This document shows, in pieces, positions 32,646 through 40,109 of a stretch of DNA of 64,000 nt. The stretch spans positions 911,652 through 975,651 of the forward strand of contig NZ_JAAOEN010000001.1 of assembly GCF_011320225.1 (NCBI RefSeq), written 5' to 3'. The notes beneath the pieces were generated by a model, which saw only the letters and a program-made list of their open reading frames with translations, was not told the origin of the DNA and did not search any database. Both the position numbers and the translations under genes were made by a program. The stretch is from Phytoactinopolyspora limicola (GTDB taxonomy: Bacteria; Actinomycetota; Actinomycetes; Jiangellales; Jiangellaceae). Every line of letters starts with the position of its first letter. The stretch's first letter is position 1.

Positions 32646-33482
32646 GTGCATGAAGGTGCCCAGCAGACCGGATCGGTCGCTTCGCTCATCGGCCCCGCCG
32701 GCCCAGGACAGCTGCACGTGATGAGCTACAACCTGCGTTACGCCGCCGACGATCCGGCCCACCTGTGGGAGCAACGCCGGCCCGCGATGGCCGAGCTTCT
32801 GACCCGGGAGAAGCCGTGTGTCATCGGTACTCAGGAAGGCCTGTTCGGCCAGGTGACGGACGTAGCAGCGGACCTTCCAGAGGGTTATGAATGGATCGGG
32901 CTGGGGCGTGAAGGCGGCAGCCGTGGCGAGTATGCCGCGGTGTTCTACGACGCCCGGCGGTTAACCCCGGTCGAGTACAACCATGTGTGGCTGTCCAGCA
33001 CACCAGCCGTTATTGGTTCGACGACGTGGGGCAATGTCCTTCCTCGCATGGCCACCTGGGTCCGCTTCCGGGTCGGCGGCGCAGGTGAGCTAGTGGTGGT
33101 CAACACCCATCTGGACAATGACTCGGCTGCGGCGCGGCAGCAGGCGGCGGCGCAGCTGACCGAACTCATCTCGCTGATGGCGCCGATGCCGGTGATTCTG
33201 ACCGGTGATTTCAATACCGCCGCCGAGGCCAGCGAGCCGTACCAGATGTTGACGGAGTCGGCTGGGCTAACCGACACCTGGCCGGCCGCCGCCGAGCGCC
33301 GAACCCCGGCTTATGCCACCTATGGTGGGTACGCACCGCCACGGGTCGGTGGTGACCGGATCGACTGGATTCTGGCTGCTCCCGGGATCGAATCCGAGGT
33401 GGCCGGGATCAATCCGTTCTCGCTCAACGGCCGTTTCCCCTCGGATCATCTGCCCGTGCAGGCGCTTCTGCGCCTACCATAG
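32646..33482 (+). CDS. Endonuclease/exonuclease/phosphatase family hydrolase
   Basis: A 278-residue EEP-fold metallohydrolase: MSYNLRYAADDP, GTQEGLFGQ (metal Glu), VVNTHLDNDSA, LTGDFNTA, DRIDWILA and SDHLPVQA (catalytic His). Such proteins cleave phosphodiesters in nucleic acids, lipids or inositol phosphates. The GTG at 32646 lies six bases after TATGCT (a possible -10), suggesting a leaderless mRNA; ATG 32721 is the main alternative. The long frame from 32475 overlaps the TetR gene and is rejected. No signal peptide. Confidence 0.85.
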   Translation: MHEGAQQTGSVASLIGPAGPGQLHVMSYNLRYAADDPAHLWEQRRPAMAELLTREKPCVIGTQEGLFGQVTDVAADLPEGYEWIGLGREGGSRGEYAAVFYDARRLTPVEYNHVWLSSTPAVIGSTTWGNVLPRMATWVRFRVGGAGELVVVNTHLDNDSAAARQQAAAQLTELISLMAPMPVILTGDFNTAAEASEPYQMLTESAGLTDTWPAAAERRTPAYATYGGYAPPRVGGDRIDWILAAPGIESEVAGINPFSLNGRFPSDHLPVQALLRLP

Positions 33483-33519
33483 CCAGCCTCAGCGGACGAG
33501 TAGTCCAGCCTCTCGCGCG

Positions 33520-34164
33520 TCACCAAGCCACCGACAGCGCCAGAGCGAAGAAGGCAACCGCGGTGACCCCATCCAGGGCGCGCCGGATCCGGGGACGGGT
33601 CAGCGGGCCATGTAGCCGGTTGATCACCCGGACGAGGGCGCACAGCCACCCGGCTGCGAGAGCCATGGTGGTGGCGGCGAGGAGCAGGACCTGCGTGGGC
33701 ACATTGCCGCCGGAATCCAGGAACTGAGGCAGGAGCCCGACGAAGAAGAGGACCGCCTTGGGGTTGAGCAGGTTGGTGAGCAAGCCGGTGCGGTACGGGC
33801 GTCCGCCCGCCGGTGGTGGCGGCAGGGTGGTCGCCGCTGCGCCGGGTGCGCCAACCGGGTGGGGTTCGCGCCGGTGGGTCAGGAAGCTGCGCAGCGCACC
33901 GATGCCAAGCCAGGCCAGGTACGTGGCGCCAGCTCCGCGGACGGCGGCGAGGGCCGAGGGGTGGGCGGCGACGGCGGCGGTGATACCCGCTACCGCGATG
34001 GCGGTGTGTGCGCCGAGGCCGGTAATGATGCCGGCAACGGCACGGTATCCCGCTCGGCTGTGCTCGAGGGAATGGCGTAGGACCACTAGGAAGTCCGGTC
34101 CCGGTGTACACAGGATGACGAGCAACACGCCGACGAAGGCCAGCCAGCGTTGGAGGTCGATCAC
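33520..34164 (-). CDS. LysE/RhtB-family amino acid exporter
   Basis: A 214-residue membrane protein with about six segments. The family signature CTPGPDFLVVLRHSLEHSR with GAHTAIAVAG, and TNLLNPKAVLFFVGLLPQF, is clear. These exporters remove amino acids or homoserine-lactone-like compounds. The GTG start (VIDLQRWLAF) gives normal family length. It is divergent from an Lrp-type regulator with an operator-like dyad between, the usual LysE-Lrp arrangement. Confidence 0.9.
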   Translation of the reverse strand: MIDLQRWLAFVGVLLVILCTPGPDFLVVLRHSLEHSRAGYRAVAGIITGLGAHTAIAVAGITAAVAAHPSALAAVRGAGATYLAWLGIGALRSFLTHRREPHPVGAPGAAATTLPPPPAGGRPYRTGLLTNLLNPKAVLFFVGLLPQFLDSGGNVPTQVLLLAATTMALAAGWLCALVRVINRLHGPLTRPRIRRALDGVTAVAFFALALSVAW

Positions 34165-34271
34165 CGGGGGCCCCTGCGGCTGTCCGTCCCCGGGTGATGG
34201 GGGAGCACGTGGCCGGTCTGACGTAGCACGGACAGATCGTGCTCCAGGTATCCGGGGTGTCGCAATCTTCA

Positions 34272-34286
34272 CCGGATATCATCCGG
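34272..34286. promoter_or_regulatory. Operator-like dyad upstream of Lrp gene
   Basis: CCGGAT (34272-34277), ATC, ATCCGG (34281-34286): a perfect 6-bp inverted repeat ending three bases before the Lrp ATG. A related TATCCGG half-site occurs around 34250. Probably the Lrp-family binding region. Confidence 0.5.
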
Positions 34287-34289
34287 AAC

Positions 34290-34772
34290 ATGCCTGAAGT
34301 ACAGCATCTCGATCCGGTCGATTGGCGGATTCTCACCATCCTCCAGGATGACGCGTCGATCACGAACAAGGCGTTGGCCGACGAGGTGGGGCTGTCGACG
34401 TCGTCATGTCATGAACGGGTCCGGCGGCTACGTTCAGCCGGTGTCATCACGGGGATCAAAGCCGTGGTCGACCCTGCCGCCATCGGTCGCGGGCTGCACG
34501 CGTTCATCGCCATTCGGCTCCGCCCGCACCGTCGAGACCTGGTTGACGCGTTCACCGCCGCGGTGCTGACCCTGCCGGAGACGCTGGCGCTGTACAACGT
34601 TTCGGGGCCGGAGGACTTCTTCCTCCATGTGGCCGTCGCGGATAGCGCTGACCTGCAGCGAATCATCATGGAGCAGCTTGCGACGCGGCCGGAGGTGGGG
34701 CACGCGCAGACCCACCTGATCTTTGACCGGCCACTGGCCGCTCCGGTGCGTCCGCGCCGGTCGATCAGCTGA
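34290..34772 (+). CDS. Lrp/AsnC-family regulator of LysE exporter
   Basis: A 160-residue Lrp protein: N-terminal HTH (LDPVDWRILTILQDDASITN, LSTSSCHERVRRLRSAGVIT) and C-terminal RAM domain (VVDPAAIGRGLHAFIAI, NVSGPEDFFLHVAVAD). It probably activates or derepresses the divergent exporter in response to an amino acid. Its last 8 bp overlap the convergent MFS gene. Confidence 0.92.
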   Translation: MPEVQHLDPVDWRILTILQDDASITNKALADEVGLSTSSCHERVRRLRSAGVITGIKAVVDPAAIGRGLHAFIAIRLRPHRRDLVDAFTAAVLTLPETLALYNVSGPEDFFLHVAVADSADLQRIIMEQLATRPEVGHAQTHLIFDRPLAAPVRPRRSIS

Positions 34773-35958
34773 TCAGCCGTGGCGAGGCAGCCCGGACCCC
34801 AAGAACGCCGCAGGCCAACGAGAGCACCACGAGCACGGCTAGTGGGGCGGTCCACGAGCCGGAGCCGGAGGACGCGGTGCCGATCAGCACTGGGCCGGGT
34901 GCGCTGAGACAGTAGGCGACCGTCTGGACCATCGCCGAGACCCGCCGTGCGGCATCGCTGCTGGATGAGCGGATCGCGATGAGGCTCAGCCCCATGGCCA
35001 GGCAGCCACCCTGAGTGATGCCGCCCAACGCGCAGAGGACTGGCCACGCCTGCGGAGCCACGAGCAACCCGCCGAAGAACACGAACCACAACGCGGCCAA
35101 CGCCACGGCGACCGCATACCGTGCCTCGCGCCGCCGGATCAACACCGGAACGGCGATGGCCCCCGCGATACCCAGCAGCTGGAACAACGACAACGCGGTG
35201 CCCGCGGCGGTGGCGTCGAGACCGGCCCGGTCTTTGAGCATGGTGGGCAGCCACGCGGTGGAGGCGTAGAACAGGAAAGACTGGAGGCCGAAGAACAAGC
35301 CCAGCTCCCATGCGGCGTAGCTACGCCAGACCCGAGTAGGTGGATGCCCGGCACGGGCACCGGCTCCAGGAGCGGACCGGGCCTGGCTGGCGTGGCCCGC
35401 CGGTCGCGTCGCGGCGAGCCAGACCGCCAGCGCCACCGCGACGAACGCCGCCCAGACGGCCAGCGCCCACCGCCAGCCAACGACCGCGGCCAGTGGTGCG
35501 GTCAACACGGCTGGCAGCGTGGCGCTGACGATCAGCGAGGTGGTTGCCGCCGACAGCAATGGCCCGGGGCGATTGGGGAAGTCCCGTCGGATGATCACCG
35601 GGAGCAGGACGTTCCCCACCGCGATGGCCGCGCCGATCAGGACCGTCCCGGCCGCCAGGAGGCCGAAACCGGCCCACGGGCGCACCGCGATCCCGACACC
35701 CAGCACGACCAGACTCGCCGCGATGGCCACGTCGAGACTGATGCGGCGCGCCAGGAGGCCCACGAGTGGAGACACCACAGCGAAGCACAGGACCGGAATG
35801 GACGTCAGCAAGCCGGCCGATCCAGCTGATACGTGCAGGTCACGCTGGATGTCTTCGAGGACGGGAGCAACCGCCACGATGGCGCCGCGCAGGTTGAGAC
35901 TGACGATGACGATGGCGACGACGAGCAGCCAGCTACCAGCGGGCGGCCCGTCTCTCAT
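34765..35958 (-). CDS. MFS transporter, CynX-like
   Basis: A 397-residue major-facilitator protein with 12 membrane segments, of the CynX/NimT (cyanate/nitroimidazole transporter-like) group: VSLNLRGAIVAVAPVLEDIQ at the start and SPLVGLLARRISLDVAI as the loop 2-3 motif. The substrate is not predictable. It lies 124 bp downstream of the arsenic-type flavoprotein on the same strand and could be co-expressed with it. Confidence 0.88.
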   Translation of the reverse strand: MRDGPPAGSWLLVVAIVIVSLNLRGAIVAVAPVLEDIQRDLHVSAGSAGLLTSIPVLCFAVVSPLVGLLARRISLDVAIAASLVVLGVGIAVRPWAGFGLLAAGTVLIGAAIAVGNVLLPVIIRRDFPNRPGPLLSAATTSLIVSATLPAVLTAPLAAVVGWRWALAVWAAFVAVALAVWLAATRPAGHASQARSAPGAGARAGHPPTRVWRSYAAWELGLFFGLQSFLFYASTAWLPTMLKDRAGLDATAAGTALSLFQLLGIAGAIAVPVLIRRREARYAVAVALAALWFVFFGGLLVAPQAWPVLCALGGITQGGCLAMGLSLIAIRSSSSDAARRVSAMVQTVAYCLSAPGPVLIGTASSGSGSWTAPLAVLVVLSLACGVLGVRAASPRLIS

Positions 35959-36024
35959 CCGGTGTCATCAGCTCCTCGGCTTGGTCAGCCGGGCGCTCCT
36001 GACCTGCTCACCGACCGGCGCCCG

Positions 36025-36062
36025 CACCACGTGTGATCCGGATTCACGATACGCGCGTGGTG
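36025..36062. promoter_or_regulatory. Dyad between flavoprotein stop and MFS start
   Basis: CACCACG (36025-36031) and CGTGGTG (36056-36062) flank a near-palindrome GTGATCCGGATTCAC (36033-36047). It may be a terminator of the flavoprotein gene or an operator of the MFS gene; the sequence does not decide. Confidence 0.35.
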
Positions 36063-36082
36063 AGCGGACGCCGTCCCGCGGG

Positions 36083-37441
36083 TTACTGCCGGCTGGGCAC
36101 GCTCAGCGTCAGCTCCACGTCGGCAGGACCGCAGCAGCCGGTCTCCGCGGAGGTGTCACTGGTCTCGCAGGCGCTGGCCGCCGACTCCTCGAACAGGCCG
36201 GAACCGCCGCACACGCCGGTGTCGGGCAGGGTCAGTTCGACCCGGGCCGCGGACTCGTGGTCGCCGGCGAGCGCAGCCACGACGGAGCGGGCCTGCTCGT
36301 AGCCGGTGAGCGCGAGGAACGTCGGGGCGCGACCATAACTCTTCATGCCGATCACGTAGACGCCGGGTTCGGGTTGGGCCAGTTCACGTGCGCCGTGCGG
36401 GTAGACGGTGCCACAGGAGTGGACGTTGGGGTCGATGAGGGGCGCGAGCGCACGGGTGGATTGCAGCACCGGGTCGAGATCGAGTCTGATCTCCGAGAGC
36501 CAGGATAGATCGGGCCGGAACCCAGTGAGCGCGACGACCTCGTCGACGGGCTCGAGGCGGTGCCCGTCGAACGATTCGAGGATCAAGCGGCCATCGAGCT
36601 GGCGTTCGACGGCGGCGGTGCGGAACCCGGTGACGGTCCGCACATAACCGGCGGTGGCAGCGGCCTTGGCCCGCTGGCCGAGGGCACCTCGCGCCGGAAG
36701 CTGGTCGGCATCGCCGCCCCCGAAGACCTGTCCGACGTCGCCACGCCGTAGTACCCAGGTGATCTCGGTTCCGGGGTGGTCTTCGGCCAGGCCGGCCAGT
36801 GCCACCAGTGCGGTCAGCGCGGAGTGCCCGCTTCCGGCGACGGCGATCCGCCGCCCGGCGTAACGGTTGAGCTCTTGTGGGTCGGTGAGATCCGGGACCC
36901 GGTAGGTGATGTGATCTGCCGCGGCGCGTTCGCCAGTGGCGGGTAGGCCGTCGCCGCCCAGCGGGTTGGGGGTGCTCCAGGTACCGGACGCGTCGATGAC
37001 ACCCCGGGCGGTGAACCGGACCTCACCGGAGGGTGTGTGGACGTGGATGGTCAGCGGTTCGGTGTCTCGGCCGGCGTCGACGATGCGGTCGCGGCCGCGA
37101 CGGGCCACGCCGATGACCCGGTGGCCGAACCGGACTCGATCGCCGAGTGCGGCCGCAAGGGGAGCCAGGTATTCACCCGCCCATTCCTCGCCGGTGGGGT
37201 GATGGTTCGGGTCGGGCTGCCGCCACGACGTCGGGCCGAGGAGGCGGGCGGCAGCCTGGTCGATCAGCTCCGACCACCGGGAGAACAGGCGGACGTGGTT
37301 CCACGCTGTCACGGCGTCGCCCGCGTGGTCGCCGGATTCGAGAACCAGGGGCTCGATGCCCCGTTCCAGCAGGTGAGCGGCGGCGGCGAGGCCGATAGGG
37401 CCGGCACCTACAACAACGACCGGTAGCGCGTCGGTGGCCAT
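36083..37441 (-). CDS. FAD-dependent oxidoreductase, ArsO-like, with Cys-rich tail
   Basis: A 452-residue flavoprotein. FAD-binding VVVVGAGPIGLAAAAHLLER, a second Rossmann motif IAVAGSGHSALTALVAL for NAD(P)H, and GVYVIGMKSYGRAPTFLALTG near the end. The last ~50 residues are Cys-rich (TGVCGGSG, SACETSD, ETGCCGPAD), suggesting metalloid or thiol binding. Similar flavoproteins (ArsO and related monooxygenases) sit in actinobacterial ars operons. The ATG has AAAGGAG five bases upstream. It is divergent from an ArsR-GNAT fusion across three operator boxes, which supports arsenic or antimony regulation. Confidence 0.8.
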   Translation of the reverse strand: MATDALPVVVVGAGPIGLAAAAHLLERGIEPLVLESGDHAGDAVTAWNHVRLFSRWSELIDQAAARLLGPTSWRQPDPNHHPTGEEWAGEYLAPLAAALGDRVRFGHRVIGVARRGRDRIVDAGRDTEPLTIHVHTPSGEVRFTARGVIDASGTWSTPNPLGGDGLPATGERAAADHITYRVPDLTDPQELNRYAGRRIAVAGSGHSALTALVALAGLAEDHPGTEITWVLRRGDVGQVFGGGDADQLPARGALGQRAKAAATAGYVRTVTGFRTAAVERQLDGRLILESFDGHRLEPVDEVVALTGFRPDLSWLSEIRLDLDPVLQSTRALAPLIDPNVHSCGTVYPHGARELAQPEPGVYVIGMKSYGRAPTFLALTGYEQARSVVAALAGDHESAARVELTLPDTGVCGGSGLFEESAASACETSDTSAETGCCGPADVELTLSVPSRQ

Positions 37442-37453
37442 GTGGGCTCCTTT

Positions 37454-37527
37454 ATCGATGCACGTCGATTAACTCCGCCGAGTTTATCGATGACCGTCGA
37501 TTGACGCAACCATCGAAGAACGTCGAT
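37454..37527. promoter_or_regulatory. Three tandem ArsR operator boxes
   Basis: Three copies of ATCGA-N6-TCGAT: ATCGATGCACGTCGAT (37454-37469), ATCGATGACCGTCGAT (37486-37501) and ATCGAAGAACGTCGAT (37512-37527). Start-to-start spacing is 32 and 26 bp. They fill the divergent spacer between flavoprotein and ArsR-GNAT starts, so one repressor should control both directions. Confidence 0.88.
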
Positions 37528-37536
37528 GATAGGGAC

Positions 37537-38385
37537 ATGACCACAACCGTGCGGGCTGCGCGTGAGCCGGAGCTGTTGCCGGACTCCGAAGCCGCCACCT
37601 ATGCCGACTGGTTCGCGTGCCTGGCCGAACCCAGCCGGGTGCGGATGCTGCACGCGGTAGCTACCGCGCCTGGCCCGATCACCGTCGGCGAGCTGGCCGA
37701 CCGGCTGCGCATCAGCCAGTCCACCTGCTCACATCATCTCCGCAAGCTGGCCGACGTGGGTTTCGTGCTGCTCCGCAAGGAGGGCACCACCACTCTGGTC
37801 ACGGTCAACGCCGCGTGCTGCACCGGGCTGCCACATGCCGCCGATGTCGTGATGGGAGTTCTGCTTCCCCGGCCCTGCTGCCCCGACGACATTCCGGCCG
37901 ACGTGACGGTGCGCGCACTCGAGGACCGCGACTGGCGGGTAGTCGTCCGTCTGTATGCCGCCGGCGTCGCGGCGGGTGAGGCGACCTTCGACGCCGACGT
38001 CGCCGAGCGTCCCGCTTTGGACGCCCGGTGGTTGCCCGATCACCGCTGGGTGGCCGAGGTCGACGGGCACGTCGTCGGCTGGGCGGCGGCTAGCCCGATG
38101 TCCAGCCGAGAGAGTTACTCCGGTGTGGCGGAGACGTCGGTCTACGTCGACGCTGCCTTCCGGGGGCGTGGTGTTGGCCGTGCACTGGTGTACCGGCAGG
38201 TGACGGCGGCTGACGATGCGGGACTGTGGACGCTGCAGACGTCGACGTTCCCGGACAATCGCGCCGGCCTCGCCCTCCATCACTCGGCCGGATTCCGCAC
38301 TCTTGGTATCCGCGAGCGCATCACCCGCCACCGTGGGGAGTGGCGCGACACCGTGCTGCTCGAGCGGCGCAGCCAGGTCGTCTGA
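37537..38385 (+). CDS. ArsR repressor fused to GNAT acetyltransferase (ArsN-like)
   Basis: A 282-residue two-domain protein. Residues ~20-115 are an ArsR winged helix (LAEPSRVRMLHAVATA, LRISQSTCSHHLRKLADVGF) with vicinal cysteines Cys94-Cys95 and Cys114-Cys115 that look suited to bind As(III) or Sb(III). Residues ~122-280 are a GNAT domain of the phosphinothricin/arsinothricin acetyltransferase type (VRALEDRDWRVVVRLYAAGV, VYVDAAFRGRGVGRALVYRQ, FPDNRAGLALHHSAGFRTLG). ArsN1 enzymes N-acetylate arsinothricin. The ATG follows AGGGAC; an earlier TTG at 37501 lies inside an operator box. The frame is continuous with no sign of a sequencing fusion. Confidence 0.88.
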   Translation: MTTTVRAAREPELLPDSEAATYADWFACLAEPSRVRMLHAVATAPGPITVGELADRLRISQSTCSHHLRKLADVGFVLLRKEGTTTLVTVNAACCTGLPHAADVVMGVLLPRPCCPDDIPADVTVRALEDRDWRVVVRLYAAGVAAGEATFDADVAERPALDARWLPDHRWVAEVDGHVVGWAAASPMSSRESYSGVAETSVYVDAAFRGRGVGRALVYRQVTAADDAGLWTLQTSTFPDNRAGLALHHSAGFRTLGIRERITRHRGEWRDTVLLERRSQVV

Positions 38386-38401
38386 AGCGGCCCCACCCGA
38401 A

Positions 38402-39172
38402 TCACCGGGCGTTGGGACGGTGCACCTGGAACGGCGCGAAACTCTGCACCGTCGGCATCAGCTCGATGACGTTGATGTTGACGTGGGCCGGCTGGGATGC
38501 CGCCCAGTACACCGCCTCGGCGACATCCGCCGCATCCAGCGGCTGCGTACCGTCATACACGGCGTCGGCATGCTGTTGATCGCCGTCGAACCGGACCGTG
38601 GAGAACTCGGTTCCGCTGCTCAGGCCAGGCTCCACACACGTGACGCGGACTCCGGTGCCATGCAGATCACTGCGCAAGTTGAGGCTGAACTGGTGCACGA
38701 ACGCCTTCGTGGCGCCATAGACATTGCCCCCAGGATACGGATAGCTGCCGGCAATCGAGCCCACGTTGACGACGTGGCCGTGCCCGCGGGCGACCATACC
38801 CGGGAGCGCCGCGCGGGTGCAGTACATGAGGCCCTTGCAGTTCGTGTCGACCATCTGCTCCCAATGGTCCAGATCCGTCTGGTGTGCGGGTTCGAGCCCT
38901 TTGGCCAGGCCCGCGTTGTTGACCAGCACGTCGATCTGGGCGAACTCGTCCGGCAGGCCGTTGATCGCCTGCTCCACGGCAACAGGGTCCCGGACGTCGA
39001 GGGGCAGGGCGAGTACCCGCGGCCCTAGTTCCGCCGCCGCCGCGGCGATGCGGTCTCGCCGACGGGCGGCGGCGATGACTCTCGCTCCCGCGGTGGCAAA
39101 ACGTCGGACGGTGGCCAGCCCGAAGCCGGAGCTGGCGCCGGTGACGAGAACCGTCGTCTCGGCGGTATTCAC
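38402..39172 (-). CDS. Short-chain dehydrogenase (YdfG-like)
   Basis: A 256-residue SDR close to YdfG-type 3-hydroxy acid/serine dehydrogenases: TGASSGFGLATVRRF, NNAGLAKGLEPAHQTD, Ser in VGSIAGSYPYPGG, Tyr-Lys in YGATKAFVHQFS, PGLSSGTEFS. Arg-rich AARRRDR after the first motif suggests NADP(H). It overlaps the upstream hydrolase stop by four bases, so both are one operon, divergent from the MocR regulator. Confidence 0.9.
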   Translation of the reverse strand: MNTAETTVLVTGASSGFGLATVRRFATAGARVIAAARRRDRIAAAAAELGPRVLALPLDVRDPVAVEQAINGLPDEFAQIDVLVNNAGLAKGLEPAHQTDLDHWEQMVDTNCKGLMYCTRAALPGMVARGHGHVVNVGSIAGSYPYPGGNVYGATKAFVHQFSLNLRSDLHGTGVRVTCVEPGLSSGTEFSTVRFDGDQQHADAVYDGTQPLDAADVAEAVYWAASQPAHVNINVIELMPTVQSFAPFQVHRPNAR

Positions 39173-39996
39173 GTTGTACCCCCTGGTGGTGTGGTAGCGG
39201 CGGGTAGTGCCTCGAGGAAGCGCTGTAGCACCGCGTTGAACGTTGTTGGGCGTTCGAGGTTCGGCAGGTGGCCCGCTCCTTCGATGATCTCAAGTGTGCT
39301 GTGGGGTATCTGACGGTGGATGGTTCGTGCGTCGCCGAGCGGGGTGAATGCGTCGTCGGTCCCGACGATGACCAGGGCAGGTACCGCCACTGTGGCGAGT
39401 GTGGCGAGGTAGTCGGGCCGTTCGGCTCGGCCGCGCAGTGCGGCCGCCGCACCGGCCGGGGAGGTCTGGCGCATCATCGTCATGACGTGGGTGGCGACGT
39501 CGGGCTGGTGGGTGATGGTCCGCGGGGTGATCATTCCGGGCAGGATCTCGTCGGCGTAGCCGTCCATTCCGTCGCGCAGCAGCCGTTCAGCGGTCTCGCG
39601 GCGGGATTGGCGGCCGGCATCGCTCTCGGCGTGGGCCGATGTGGCCGCGAGGATCAGGCCCCGGATCCGGTCGGGGAACTGGCGGTAGAAGTCCATGACG
39701 ATCTGTCCGCCCATCGACAGCCCGCCAAGGATGACTCCGTCGACACCCAACCAGTTCAGTAGGCGGTCGATGTCACCGGCGAACGTATCCAGGGTGGTGA
39801 CACCCGGCTGCACCGTGCTCTGTCCGTAGCCGCGCAGATCGGGCGTGATGACCCGCCAGCCGGCTCGGGCGAAGTGCTCCACCTGGGGGCGCCACATCGT
39901 CCGGTCGAACGGGTGGCCGTGGACCAGGACCAACGGTGGTCCGGCGCCGTGGTCGTCATATCCGAGGGTGATGCCACCGACGAGGGCTGTGCTCAC
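39169..39996 (-). CDS. Alpha/beta hydrolase (esterase/lactonase-like)
   Basis: A 275-residue alpha/beta-hydrolase: LVLVHGHPFDRTMW, VITPDLRGYGQST, nucleophile GGLSMGGQIVMDF, acid VIVGTDDAFTP, His in IEGAGHLPNLE. Resembles 3-oxoadipate enol-lactonase and related esterases. The GTG start lies in the divergent MocR control region. The downstream SDR overlaps by ATGA, suggesting sequential steps on one substrate, for example ester or lactone opening then reduction. Confidence 0.9.
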   Translation of the reverse strand: MSTALVGGITLGYDDHGAGPPLVLVHGHPFDRTMWRPQVEHFARAGWRVITPDLRGYGQSTVQPGVTTLDTFAGDIDRLLNWLGVDGVILGGLSMGGQIVMDFYRQFPDRIRGLILAATSAHAESDAGRQSRRETAERLLRDGMDGYADEILPGMITPRTITHQPDVATHVMTMMRQTSPAGAAAALRGRAERPDYLATLATVAVPALVIVGTDDAFTPLGDARTIHRQIPHSTLEIIEGAGHLPNLERPTTFNAVLQRFLEALPAATTPPGGTT

Positions 39997-40030
39997 GAGT
40001 GCCGCCTTGGAGGTGTACGCGGGATTGACG

Positions 40031-40086
40031 CACCGATGCTATTCGGTGCAATATGCTCGGTGCAATAGTCATAATGCACTCGGAGC
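40031..40086. promoter_or_regulatory. MocR-type operator cluster
   Basis: Direct repeats CGGTGCAATA at 40044-40053 and 40058-40067 (14 bp apart) plus an inverted half CACCG at 40031-40035, and TGCACTCGGAGCA, a near-palindrome, at 40074-40086. Direct plus inverted repeats in the divergent spacer are typical for MocR regulators, so both the hydrolase-SDR operon and the regulator gene may be controlled. Confidence 0.6.
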
Positions 40087-40109
40087 AATTATGTCCAGTG
40101 GAGCCAGAG

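Noticed and set aside
37501-37536. TTG start of the ArsR-GNAT gene at 37501
   Set aside because: It lies at the end of the second operator box and includes the third; ATG 37537 with AGGGAC is far better.
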